A stretch of 64,000 nt of DNA, taken from contig OY755240.1 in assembly GCA_963576725.1 (NCBI GenBank), positions 63,222,003 through 63,286,002 on the forward strand. Reading direction: 5' to 3'. This document shows positions 36,481 through 47,275 of the stretch, piece by piece (position 1 is the first letter of the stretch; each line of letters starts with the position of its first letter). The notes below the pieces were generated by a model. The model saw only the letters and a program-made list of their open reading frames with translations. It did no database searches and had not been told where the DNA came from. A program made the position numbers and the translations under genes. Source of the DNA: Azorinus chamasolen. Lineage: Eukaryota > Mollusca > Bivalvia > Cardiida > Solecurtidae.

Positions 36481-39455
36481 TCTTTAGAAATCCGATGTGA
36501 TATTTTGAGCACAATCTGCTTAAACGGAACAGGTAGCTGGGTAGTTAAATTAAAGTAAACTCAAATACAGGTAGAAATTCGACCAGAGGAATGTGTCTTT
36601 TTTCTAAAGATACCCTAGTGACTTTGCTGAATTCGGCTACTCGTACCTTTAAAATGCCGATGTGATATTTTGAGCACAATCTGCTGAAACGAAACAAGCA
36701 GCTAGATAGTTTTATTCAAGAACACGCAAACGTATGTAGAATTTCGAGAAACGGAAAGTGTCTTCTTTCCTATAATACCGTAGTTACCTTACTTACTTCT
36801 TGTAGCTAGTCAGGTACTCATACCTTTTCAATGTCGGTATGATTTTCTCAGCACTGTATTCTGGACGAAACACGGACCTGGGTACTTATATTCAAGCAAA
36901 CTCAAACGTATATAGAATTTCTACAAGAGGAGAGTGTCTGCTTTCTAAATATACCATCGTTACTTTGGCTGAATTCATGTAGCTAGTCAGCTACTCGTAC
37001 CTTTAAAATGCCGATGTGATATTTTGAGCACAACCTGCTGAAACGGAACAAGTAGCTAGGTAGTTTTATTCAAGCAAACGTAAATATATGTAGAATTGTG
37101 ACACGAGGAAAGTGTTTACGTTCTAAATATACCGTAGTTACCGTAATTACTTCATGTAGCTAGTCAGCTACTCATACATTTTCAATGTCAGTATGATATT
37201 TTCAACACTATATTCTGAGACAAAAAAGTAGCTGGGTAGTTATATTCAAGCAAACAAAGGATAGTGTCTGCTTTCTATAGATACCATAGTTACTTTACTG
37301 AGTTCATTTAGCTCGTCAGATACTTGTACCTTTAGCATGCCGAAGTGATATTCTGAGCACAATCTGCTGAAAGGAAACTAGTAGAAGGGTAGTTATATTA
37401 TACAGGTAGAAATTCGACAAGAGTAAAGTGTCTGCTTTCCAAATATACCGTAGTTACTTTGCTGAATTCATGTAGCTCGTCAGCTACTAGTACCTTTAAA
37501 AAACCGATGTGATATTCTGAGCACAATCAGCTGAAACGAAACAAGTAACAGGGTAGTTTTATTCAAGCAAACGCAAATGTATGCAGAATTTCGATAAGTG
37601 TCTTATTTCCAAAAATACTGTAGGCACGTTAATATCTTCCTGTAGCTAGTCAGCTACTCATACACTTTGAATGTCGGTATGATTTTCTAAGCACTATATT
37701 CCAAACGAAACATGGAGCTGGGTACTTATATTCAAGTAAATTATAACGTGTATAGAATTACTACAAGAGGAGAGTGTCTGCTTTCTAAAGATACCGTAGT
37801 TACCTTGCTGAATTCATGTAGCTCGTCAGCTACCCATACTTTTAAAAACCGATGTGATATTTTGAGCACAATCTGCTGAAACGAAACAAGTAGCTATGTC
37901 GTTTTATTCAGGCAAACACAAATGTATGCAGAATTTCGTAACGAGGGAAGTGTCTGCTTTCTAAATATACCGTAGTTACCTTAACTACTTCATGTAGCTA
38001 GTCAGCTACTCATACCTTTTCAATTTCATTATGGTATTTTCAACACTATATGCTGTAACAAAAATGTAGCTGGGTAGTTATATTCAAGCAAACTCAAATG
38101 TATATAGAATTTCGACAAGAAGAGAGTGTCTGCTTTCTATAGATACCGTAGTTACTTTACTGAATTAATTTAGCTCGTCAGATATTTGTTCCTTTAGCAA
38201 GCCGATGTGATACCTGTATTCTGAGCACAACCTACTGAAACGGAACTAGTAGAAGGGTAGTTTTAATCAAGCAAAATCATACACAGGTAGAAATTCGACA
38301 AGAGTAAAGTGTATGCTTTCCAAATATACCGGAGTTACTCTGCTGAATTCATGTAGCTCGTCACTTTCTAGTACCTTTAGAAAACCGATGTGATATTCTG
38401 AGCACAATCAGCTGAAACGAAACAAGTAACAGGGTAGTTGTATTCAAGCAAACGCAAATGTATGCAGAATTTCGATAAGTGTCTTCTTTCCAAAAAGACT
38501 GTAGGCACGTTAATAACTTCACGTAGCTAGTCAGCTACTCATACCCTTTGAACGTCGGTATGATTTTCTCAGCACTATATTCTGAACGAAACAAGGAGCT
38601 GGGTACTTATATTCAAGCAAATTACAACGTGTATAGAATTACTACAAGAGGAGAGTGTCTGCTTTCTAAAGATACCGTAGTTACTTTGCTGAATTCATGT
38701 AGCTCGTCAGCTACTCATACCTTTATAAAGCCGATGTGATATTCTGAGCACAATCTGCTGACACGAAACAAGTATCTATGTAGTTTTATTCAGGCAACAC
38801 AAAGGTATGCATAATTGCTTTCTAACTTTACCGTAGTTACCTTAATTACTTCATGTAGCTAGTCAGCTACTCATACGTTTTGAGTGTCAGTATTATATTT
38901 TCAACACTATATTCTGAACGAAAGAAGTAAATGGGAAGTAATATTCAAGCAAACTCAGATGTATATAAAATTTCGACAAGAGGATAGTGTCTGTTTCTAA
39001 AGATACCGTAGTTACTTAACTTAATTCATGTAGCTCGTCAGCTACGTGTACCTTTATAAAACCGATGTGATATTCTAAGGACAATCTGCTGAAACGGAAC
39101 AATTAGATGGGTAGTTACATGTATATTCAAGCAAACTCAAATACATGTAGAATTTCAACTAGAAGAAAGTGTTTTCTTTCTAAATATACAGTGGTCACCT
39201 TAATAACTCCATATAGCTAGTTAACTACTCATAATGTTTTGAATGTCAGTATGATATTTTCAACACTATATTCTGAAACGAAACAAGTAGCTGGGTAGTT
39301 ATATTCAAGCAAACTCAAATGTATATAGAATTTCGACAAGAGGAGGGTATCTGCTTTCTATAGATACCGTAGTTACCTTACTGAATTCATGTAGCTTGTC
39401 AGCTACTTGTACCTTTATAAAGCCGATGTGATTATTTGAGCGCAATCTGCTGAAA
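36481..39455 (+). repeat. ~170-bp satellite with five-unit higher-order repeat
   Basis: About 18 units of 153-184 bp. Type A units carry CCGATGTGATATTYTGAGCA; type B units carry GTCGGTATGATTTTCTCAGC or GTCAGTATGATATTTTCAAC. Start points near 36,494 A, 36,659 A, 36,837 B, 37,013 A, 37,189 B, 37,342 A, 37,506 A, 37,676 B, 37,849 A, 38,030 B, 38,206 A, 38,387 A, 38,552 B, 38,730 A, 38,884 B, 39,060 A, 39,244 B, 39,424 A give a repeated A-A-B-A-B block of about 840-875 bp. No coding potential. Confidence 0.92.
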
Positions 39456-39755
39456 ATGACAACGGTATTTTTAGAAAGCAGACACTCTCCTCTTGTAGAA
39501 ATTCTATATACGTTTGTGACTGCTTGAATATTACTAACTAGCTAATACTTCCCTTTCAGAATATAGTGTTGAAAATATTAAACCAACATTCAAAAGGAAT
39601 GAGTACCTGACTAGCTTCATGGAGTAATTAAGGTAACTACGGTATATTTAGAAAGCTAACACTTTCTTCTGGTCGAAATTCTACCTGTATTGGAGTTTAC
39701 TTAATATAACTACCCAGCTACTTGTTCCGTTTCAGCAGATTGTACTCAGATATCA
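39456..39755 (-). repeat. ~170-bp satellite, inverted, part 1
   Basis: Orientation flips inside one unit near 39,455. Downstream sequence such as GAAAGCAGACACTCTCCTCT is the reverse complement of the preceding units. There is almost no spacer between the two orientations. Confidence 0.9.
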
Positions 39756-39759
39756 TTTG

Positions 39760-40935
39760 ATGGAAAAGATGTAAAGTCAAGCAGGCAAAGCCATATACAA
39801 GACACAACCACCACCATTGAAAAACCGATAGATAGCATGACACACACACAACCACACACCCAAACGCACACTCACACACGAGATGAATACTGAAACACCA
39901 ACAGACACACAAGAACTTGAGACAAACACTCCACACATGAACAAAACCACAAGCACAAAGACGTAAGGCAAACAAAAGGAAGGATGACAAAGAGAGTACC
40001 GCCTTGGCACGGTCAGTAGCAAAAATACCACTGGGGGTTTAAACCGGTTTACGGACGTCCTAACCTCACAATTCTCACAAAGTAACCCTAGCTTTATAAA
40101 TAGTGTAAATAAAGGTATCCCTGTCGGACTTACCCACAACATAGACGACGGTGAACACAGGACAACATGTAAAACAGCATAATAACTGTGACAATCCGTC
40201 AAATATGTACTAAATGACTTCGCTGAAGTCAGAGCACCTGCAGGCAAGCCGTTAAGGGCACGACAGAGAAAAAGTAATACATGAGTCTGGTAAGCTCATC
40301 CCGTATCTGAGTTTAAGAGTATACCATCATAGAGTACTACCCTCGGCCTGTCATCGCGCAAGCAAAGAGGAAACGTGGCTACCGACTGTAAAAGAGTCGA
40401 TAACAAAACAAGCAGTGCCTTGCAATGTAATGGTATCATAACCTTTTTTTCTTAATTTTTTTAATGCGTTTAATAAACAAATCATGAAAATGGATATGAC
40501 CCCGAATTTTCAAAAGTTTGTAGATAGCATCCCCATAAAATTCTGGTTGAGAAATGCCTTGTTGCAGTAACGTCCGTAGATTACAATTATATTTACTAAT
40601 GAGTGGTAAATTTCGATAATAAAATTTAGAAAACGTTTTCCGAAATTTGTGATATCTGTAACCTTGCATAAGACGTGTATCAGTTATAACTACATTACGA
40701 CTGTTAAAATCTTCAAGCAAAGAGCAGGCTCGTGCAAACCGAATAAGTTGAGAGATATAAACCCCATACGATGTAGAACGTGGAACATCTCCATCTAGAA
40801 AAAGATTATTAACAATTTTATAATTAAAATCTTCTGTGTGTGTGTGTGTGTGATGCTGTCTATCGGTGTTTTGGTGGTGGTTGCGCCTTGTATGTGGCTT
40901 TGCCTGCTTGACTTTACTACTTTTCCATTTATAAT
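39760..40935 (-). mobile_element. TIR-bounded composite carrying a reverse-transcriptase fragment
   Basis: Ends are inverted copies of about 85-90 bp: left TGGAAAAGATGTAAAGTCAA, right (minus strand) TGGAAAAGTAGTAAAGTCAA, continuing through CAGGCAAAGCC, a CAACCACCACC segment, CCGATAGA and a CA-rich tract. The interior holds a minus-strand RT-element C-terminal fragment and its presumed 3' region, including CCAGTGGTATTTTTGC and an AAACCGGTTTAAACC-like motif. A related + strand 3' segment is at 43,190-43,440. It is inserted in the inverted ~170-bp satellite. I cannot assign a superfamily; inverted termini around a retroelement fragment are unusual. Confidence 0.65.
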
Positions 40936-40954
40936 TTGTAATTGAAAGATTCAA
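40436..40954 (-). pseudogene. Reverse-transcriptase element ORF, C-terminal fragment
   Basis: Open frame of 172 codons. The first ~40 residues (lysine and histidine rich, HTHTHT) are translated from the terminal inverted repeat and CA tract, so they are probably not original protein. From about residue 42 to 152 the sequence, with FLDGDVPRSTSYGVYISQLI, then a DFNSRN motif, QGYRYHKFRKTFSKFYYR and LLQQGISQPEFYGD, resembles a conserved segment that I recall following the RT domain in retroelement polyproteins of molluscs and other invertebrates. It ends in a lysine-rich tail. The RT catalytic core, upstream domains and normal start are absent, so this is a relic. The exact retroelement clade is uncertain; recognition is from memory of the family pattern only. 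Confidence 0.65.
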
Positions 40955-41049
40955 ATCTAAAAATTAAGCTATACTGTCAGATTGATTCGCTTTATTTAAA
41001 GACAGTTCCTTTGAGTAAATTGAAGAAACCATAAGTTCAAAATAAGGAT

Positions 41050-41627
41050 TTTTACTTCTATAACTGCCCAGATACTTGTTCCGTTTAAGCAGATTGTGCT
41101 CAGAATATCACACCGGCTTCCTAAAGGTACAAGTAGGTGATGAGCTACCTGAATTCAGCAAAGTAACTACAGTATCTTTAGAAAGCAGACACTCTCTTCT
41201 TGTAGAAAGTCTATATACGTTTGAATTTGCTTGAATATAAGTATCCAGCTCCTTGTTTCGTTCAGAATATAGTGCTGAGAAAATAATACCGACATTGAAA
41301 AGGGTATGAGTAGCTGACTAGCTACATGAAGTAATTAAGGTAACTATGGTATTTTTGGAAAGAAGACACTTTCCTCTTGTCGAAATTCTACATATAATTA
41401 CGTTTGCTTGAATAAAACTACCTATCTACTTGTTTCGTTTCAGCAGATTGTGCTCAAAATATCACATCGGCATTTTAAAGGTATGAGTAGCTGACTAGCT
41501 ACATGACTTTAGCAAAGTAGGGACTGTATCTTTATAAAGCAGACACTCTCCTCTTGTAGTAATTCCATACACGTTTGAGTTTGCTTAAATATAACTATAA
41601 CTACCCAGTTACTTGTTTCCTACTTGT
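41050..41627 (-). repeat. ~170-bp satellite, inverted, part 2
   Basis: Three to four more inverted units after the composite element, recognised by CAGCAGATTGTGCTCARAAT and GAAAGCAGACACTCTC. The stretch 40,936-41,050 just before has no clear affiliation. Confidence 0.88.
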
Positions 41628-41826
41628 TGTAGCCAGTTAGTAGTAACCAACCTTTTCTACTACTATTAGCCACCTACTAGTAGCCAAGCTCTTCTTCTAC
41701 AAGTAGCCAGTTACTAGTAGCCATCTACTAGTAACCAAGTTTTCCTACTACTAGTAGCCAGTTACTAGTAGCCAAGTTCTCCTACTACAAGTAGCCAGTT
41801 ACTGGTAGCCAGCTACTAGTAGTCAA
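41628..41826 (+). repeat. GCCAGTTACTAGTA minisatellite
   Basis: About 12 degenerate copies of a 14-17-bp unit (GCCAGTTACTAGTA, GCCATCTACTAGTA, with CTACTACAAGTA spacers). It adjoins the 3' end of the minus-strand retrotransposon relic. Confidence 0.85.
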
Positions 41827-43925
41827 CTTGTCCGATTTGTCCCAAGAAACCTGCCATTTTGAATATATATATGCTGTTTAATTAATGGTTTAAAATCAGT
41901 ATATGGTAATTTGAAAACTGCCTCATTCAGATTCAGGAATGATTTGGCCGTTTTATTTGCCTCTTTATTTCCCAGAATTCCAACATGACTGGGCAGCCCA
42001 CCGAAAACAATATTGTTTGACAGAGACAATTTATGGTGTTTAAGAAGAATTTGCTGAATTGATGGGTTGTTCATATTTCTGTTGTTCAAACCTTGAAGAA
42101 CAGAGAACGAGCCTGAAAAATATTTTTTTTTTCATATTTTACACCGATATGAATCGAAGGGATGGTCAATTGCTTGGACTTAAGCTGTAAATATGGAGGA
42201 CTTGTCAGATAGTCTTACTTAAGAGGTATGAAATTTACTCACAGATGCACAACCGCATTTACTTTCATCTTTAGAATATGGTCAGGATACTGTGACTTAA
42301 GTTCTTCAAATTCGGATTGAAATTCTAGTGCATTTGAAGAAGATTTTTTTTATTTGAAGCCAAATGTAACAAAACATTAGGTTGTTTTATAGTCCATGGC
42401 GCAATGTTTGATATTTTATGTTGCCTAACAGATTCCATTCTCAGACCTGCCTCGTAAATTGCCTCGTGAATCTGAGACTGGACCCATTGGCTTTATAGCA
42501 TTAAGTTTCTGTTGATAAAACATTACATATTTAGTTTCAAAAATTATTTCATTAGCAGGATTGGTAGGATTTGCCTTCACCTTAGTTATATAATTAAGAG
42601 CTAAATGCTCTCTTCGAATGTATAAAGATGTTTCATTTGCTTCTGCTAAAAGACTTTCGATTAGTGAGGCTTTAAAAGCACCAAGGGAAAGCCGAAATCC
42701 ATGATGGTGAATGGATCAAGTATCTTCAGGTAAGACTTTCTAGCTGATCCATAAACAATGCTTCCCTAGTCTAGTTTAGAACGGTTTAATGATCGATAAA
42801 GGCGCAATAGAACATTTTGATCAGCTCCACTGTTAGTGCGAGGAGCTAGAACTCGAAGAAGATTAAGGGATTTAAGACATTTTGTTTTCAAATGCTTAAT
42901 ACGAGGTACAAATGTTAACGTTTTGTCCAATATAGTCCTAAAATGTGGATGTCGGATAATTGTACCATCTCGTTTTTGTCAGTTTTCTACAGTTACTCTG
43001 TTTGCAGCTCAATCAATGAGTACACTAGCGATAGGTGGATACAGTTATAAATTCTGAATGGAATTCACTCAAATTCACTTAAATATATTTTCGTTTTACA
43101 TGCACTTTACCACTGTATTTGCCATCGCGGTTTCTGTAGCTTAGTCGGAGAGAGGATACATTTATTTACACTGTTTGTCTTTTAGGGTGGGGATGGAATG
43201 AGAGTGACCTTGGGTGCCCAAAAACCGGTTTAACCCCCAGTGACTTTTGTCACTGAAAGTTCCAAGGCGGTACATGTACTTCCATCTTCCCCTATTGTAT
43301 GTTTGTTTTGCCTTTGTGTGTCTCTTTGTGTCCTTTATATACATGTACATTTTACTGTTCACTGCGGTGCTGTTTGGACGGGTGTGTGTTTTGTATGCGG
43401 TGTTTCCTGCATGACTCTTAACATGTACTTTGATAAAACAAAGGGGTTTGATTAGTATTAAGATTTAAAACAGGGTATTGGTGACATTTTCTTAACTGAC
43501 AGAAATGAACACATTGCGTTTTCGTCGTTTAAAAATTTAAAACCGTTCTCATTATTCCATGTTTCAAGTTTGTTGAGACATTGTTGGAGATATTCTGATA
43601 ATGGGTGATCCTTCGAAAGCAAAAGCAGAAATGCAAAAAGAGAAAATTGCAGCATCCGTTTTCTTGAGTCTGTTCATGAGCAGTAATTAAAAGTGCAGCA
43701 CTATTCACGCCCCCTAGCACTGGCTTAAGCAGTATTCAATTTTCAAAATTAATAACATCAAAACTCATGATCCCGAAGGACCAGAAAATATAACAACACT
43801 GAGTTGTCTTTCAATAGTTTGCATATTTTTGGAACGATAACATATTAAAATATCATCAACATACAAAGAACAGTCAACACCTGAATTTAAACGTTTGACA
43901 ATATTATAATTTTTAACTAAATTAA
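41823..43925 (-). pseudogene. Degraded non-LTR retrotransposon (RT to RNase H)
   Basis: Minus-strand pieces in the correct order. (i) RT catalytic motif YVDD at 43,852-43,863 within SLYVDDILICYRSKNMQTIE. (ii) LNKLETWNNENGFKF at 43,458-43,655. (iii) LDKTLTFVPRIKHLK near 42,900-42,960. (iv) NVLLRLYRSLNRSKLD, a stop where tyrosine is usual, then GSIVYGSARKSYLKILDP around 42,690-42,840. (v) After a frameshift, a conserved RLSLGAF segment to about 42,500. (vi) RNase H with GLPSHVGILGNKEANKTAKS at 41,823-42,089, where the usual catalytic aspartate of the GNEKAD-type motif is asparagine. RT followed by RNase H fits I-group-like LINEs. Stops, frameshifts and two insertions (about 43,656-43,800 and 43,060-43,440) make it non-functional. 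ORF1 and endonuclease are absent. Confidence 0.85.
43060..43440 (+). mobile_element. 3' fragment of another retroelement inserted in the LINE relic
   Basis: Lies between the GFKF and LDKTLTF parts of the minus-strand RT. It contains AAAACCGGTTTAACCCCCAG and CCAAGGCGGTAC, matching on the opposite strand the presumed 3' region of the composite at 39,760-40,935. I infer the two derive from the same retroelement family. Exact ends are not resolved. Confidence 0.6.
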
Positions 43926-44030
43926 GTTACTGATAAAATGTTTTAATGAGGGACATCCTCTTCCTGCTGATGTATGGCAGAGAGTGTCGACCCAACTCGC
44001 ACTTTAAAATTTCTGTCAGAAAGGAAATCT

Positions 44031-44165
44031 GAAATAAAAGTATGATGTCATGTTTACTGGTTTCTCCAGACGATTGGCCGAGAATGGGACCGAAAACCAT
44101 TTCTGTCCAGAGTTCGAACCGGCATAACTCAGGATCCATATGATATAGAGAATTATACACTGAAA
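44031..44165 (-). repeat. Isolated fragment of the ~626-bp satellite
   Basis: About 130 bp (TGTTTACTGGTTTCTCCAGA ... CGATTGGCCGAGAATGGGAC ... CCGGCATAACTCAGGATCCA) matching the minus-orientation satellite. It stands alone between retrotransposon relics, so the family is also dispersed in single pieces. Confidence 0.85.
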
Positions 44166-44590
44166 GGAATGTTGGCCATAGTTTAGGAATAAAGCATAGA
44201 CACTGACCAAAATAAACTGATTAAAAACCACTGCTCTCTATTTAATTAGACTGCATTAGAAAAACGCCATTTCAAAGCCAAGGTAATTCAAGCGGAACGA
44301 TGAGTTCGAATCTTGAATTCCGGCACGAATTCATGTGCACGGCGCGGACGGTGATAAATGTGATACAAAAAGTACAAAAATGAGTCATGCAGGAAATACC
44401 ACATACAAATTCAATCAGTGCACATTCGCTGAAATAAAAATCACAAAATATGGCGGAATGGTCCAAGCTGGCACTTCAATTAGGTAGTTACGTACTGTTG
44501 CACTCAATTTATATCTCGACCTTCAAGGGACAGTACAATTTACTTCGAGATACAGAAATTTGAGTCATTCGATTTCTAATTTGAACAAGA
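44166..44590. other. Intergenic, no feature seen
   Basis: No gene or repeat recognised. Confidence 0.5.
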
Positions 44591-44880
44591 CAGTCAAAAG
44601 GACAGCTGAATCCCCACCACCGCCTAAATTAAAGAATTGCACTTGACCTTCAAATGTGACCTTGACCTTTAGTCGATATGACTGCCACATGTGATCCACA
44701 CAACGGCTCAATTTAGCTAACATTAAACTCAAGTTTGATAAAATTCCTTCATAGAGTTTAGAAGATACAGAGCCGACACGAAAATGTAATGGGAATTGAA
44801 AGTTAAAACATTTGACATTCAAATGTGACCTTGACCTTGATGCGACATGATTGCCACTTGTTCTGTACATCGTCTCAACT
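44591..44880 (+). repeat. TGACCTTGACC-type repeat, about two units
   Basis: CAAATGTGACCTTGACCTT occurs at about 44,650 and 44,819 with related spacers (CATGTGATCCACACAACG / CTTGTTCTGTACATCGTC). It resembles the core repeat of the element at 47,276-49,022 but lacks its termini. Confidence 0.7.
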
Positions 44881-45496
44881 TTTTGTGATTCATGTAACTT
44901 TGTTTACCCTGCATTAAGGAAACACCTATCTTCAGAATCCAAGCGAACCCGGCAAGGGAGGGTTTTCTGTGTAGACCTTCCTAAGGTTACATGACGAAAC
45001 GAGAAGCAAACTTCGTGGGGCTAATTGGCGTACCCGATTTTACCGCCGATGGGGCGAACGAAACTGTGAAAATTGTATGGTCGCACCTGATTGTTTTGGT
45101 GGTGGTCTACAATGAGAGGATCAGTTGATATTGGTTGCCAAAGAAATGTTGGTTCTGAATATATGATTTCCGGTTCCGGTTAGCCCAAAGCGTAAAAAAA
45201 TAAGCAGGGACGTGATTTAGAAATTCTATAGGAATAAGCTGAGCTATGTGAACGGAACGGATAGTTATGTACATGTGAAGATCCAGGATCCAAATGAAGT
45301 AACTGTTTTCTTTGATTGAACTTAGTTTAGATTGTAGTTCTTGAATTGAAATTTGCCAGGGAGCATACAAGTGGGTGGGGTGAAAACGGATCGCCAGAGC
45401 AAAATCCTGGCAAATTGTTCGTCACGCTTGAGTTGGCACGTACGTAAAGGTAGTTTACGGGATAACTGTCGATAATTACCCCAACGGTTCAAAAGC
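44881..45496 (+). other. Probable 5' region of the plus-strand LINE
   Basis: Sequence upstream of the ORF1 start with no other affiliation. It is less AT-rich from about 45,370. I infer that at least part of it is the LINE 5' untranslated region because ORF1 follows directly; the true 5' end is not visible. Confidence 0.35.
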
Positions 45497-46482
45497 ATGT
45501 CGGACGTTAGCACGAAGAGAAAGAAATCGTGGACGATAAGCAATAGCGACCTAGACAATAGTTCGACACTTTGAACGCCGGTCACAAGCGGGCATAGAGA
45601 TTCCACAAGGAAACAGAAGAAGAAAAAGCAAAAGGTGGATATGAGTTCAGATATAGAATCGAAACTGGATCAGATAAACGGGAAACTAGACAGTGTACTG
45701 ACGAAAGACGATAGATCGTTTATAAGAAACATAATTAAAGAAACGATAGAAGAAGTGAAAGAAAAACTGCTCAAAATGGTCACGAAACGTATAGAGATTC
45801 TGGAAAATGAGATGCACGAGAGAGCATTAGCCACAGACTCAGTGGCATCGAAGGTCGCAGCAGACAATTTGGAGTGTGGCAAACAGATAGAAAGAATAGA
45901 GGACGGATACAAAGCCAATGCTGCTCGCTTGAAGAAAGAAAACGAAACTTTAAAGGAAGAGGTTAATGCCTTAGAGCAATATGGTAGGAGGAACAGTGTG
46001 CGGATAGTCGGCTTGGAACATGACAGGCACAAGCAGTCAGCAGCTGAGACTGCACAGCAAGTGAGGGAAATGCTAAAAGATCGCTTTGGGTAGAGATGGC
46101 ACCAAGTGAGATAGACAAAGCACATAGGCTCGGGAAGTTTCAGGACCGTATAAATCGTCCGGTCATCGTCAAGCTAGTGAGTCGTCAGAGGAAGTTGCAC
46201 ATTATGTCTCGGACGAAGAATCTGAAGGACTCTGAGGTCTACATCAATGAAGATCTGACGCGTGTAAATCGCGATGTCCTGAATTCGGTTAGATTAAAAG
46301 CCCCGGACCGTGTCGAGTTTGCTTGGGCGACAGAAGGCAAGATACTCGCGGTTTTCAAATCCGTAGACGCTTCTAACCCGAAGAATACCACCTTGCGCCA
46401 GATCAAATTCAAGGAGTATGCGTACTGGATGGACTTACCATGGCCAAAGAAGGCCGTGCGAGACACTGCAAACGGTCAGTAA
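45497..46482 (+). pseudogene. LINE ORF1 (coiled-coil RNA-binding protein), two lesions
   Basis: Resembles ORF1 of L1-like LINEs, a nucleic-acid-binding protein that coats the element RNA. The likely start is ATG 45,497 (MSDVSTKRKK), in frame with ATG 45,641. A TGA at 45,572 separates them. The N-terminal part is basic (RKQKKKKQK). From 45,641 follows a heptad-rich coiled coil (about residues 1-115) ending in ALEQYGRRNSVRIVGL, the conserved entry to the RNA-recognition fold. A one-base deletion in the G run near 46,088 ends this frame at 46,093 and shifts it; the downstream frame continues with MAPSEIDKAHRLGKF, RPVIVKLVSR and YINEDLTRVNRDVL to 46,482, the expected second half of the domain. 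The two lesions make it non-functional. ORF2 remnants follow on the same strand. Confidence 0.85.
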
Positions 46483-47275
46483 TCATGCTGGTATGTAATG
46501 GCTCCGCATTATGGTTAGACTCTCCGTAGGCTTTAGTGGCTTTACTTCCCGGTTGAGATTTATGTGGATAGTTTAGATTCAGATCAGGTCTGACGAGATG
46601 TGGGACCTGACCAGAGATCCGGACTGTCCCTCGTTTTAGACATCTATTTTTCGCGGGCGAAAAATGGGGGTGTTTCGGTTAAGTTACTGTCGGTACTGAC
46701 GGCAAGATCACATGGCATTCAAGGAGTTGGTGAATAGTGGGGACAGTAGAGACAATCGGGACAGTGGTACAGCGGACTCATAGGAGGGGACTTTCAACCG
46801 ATCTGCAACGGAACTAATGTACTTTCTGTTAAATGGGACAGAGTGGCAAGAAAACCTGGGAATATACAGGGTGGGCCTCGAGTTTTTGACGCAGACCTAT
46901 ACCCTATCAGTATAGTCAGGTTCAGCAGTAGCAAACAGCTTGGAGCTAGATCAGATTCCGAGTACTCGGTGCCTGCTCGGGATCCAAGAATGCTAGGCGT
47001 GAATTTTCATGTGGATTTAGATAAAATGATTCAACTAAATTACGAAGATAAATTGCAATCCTTAAAAAGCATGATACACTTTTGGAACAGAAGGTATATA
47101 AGCCCAATAGGAAAAATAACAGTGATTAAAACGTTGTTTTTACCATTCTTTAATCATATGTTTATCGCTTTGCCAGATTCGAGTGACAATATCTGAAAAA
47201 TCATTGAATGACATGCTATATAAATACCTCTGGCAGGGTCCAGCAAGAATAAAACAAGATGTGTTATTGAAACAC
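46483..47275 (+). pseudogene. LINE ORF2 remnant, part 1 (deleted interior)
   Basis: Around 46,785 a short frame reads IGGDFQPICN, resembling the GGDFN motif of APE-type LINE endonucleases (weak). From about 46,990 the frame reads MLGVNFHVDLDKM, then MIHFWNRRYISPIGKITVIK and TLFLPFFNHMFIALP, a pattern that follows the RT catalytic core in LINE ORF2. After one frame change near 47,190 it continues SLNDMLYKYLWQGPARIKQD. The catalytic RT core is missing, so an internal deletion has joined the endonuclease and post-RT parts. The frame is cut at 47,276 by the pearl-like element and resumes at 49,023. Confidence 0.8.

Noticed and set aside
39777..40247. Cysteine/valine-rich 156-codon minus frame as a membrane protein
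   Set aside because: It runs through the presumed 3' non-coding part of the retroelement and the CA/GT-rich terminal repeat; its hydrophobicity comes from GT repeats.
42836..43057. Plus-strand 73-codon frame
   Set aside because: It is the antisense shadow of the RT segment of the minus-strand LINE.
45670..46125. Minus-strand 151-codon frame
   Set aside because: Antisense of the LINE ORF1 coiled coil, which has clear family motifs on the plus strand.
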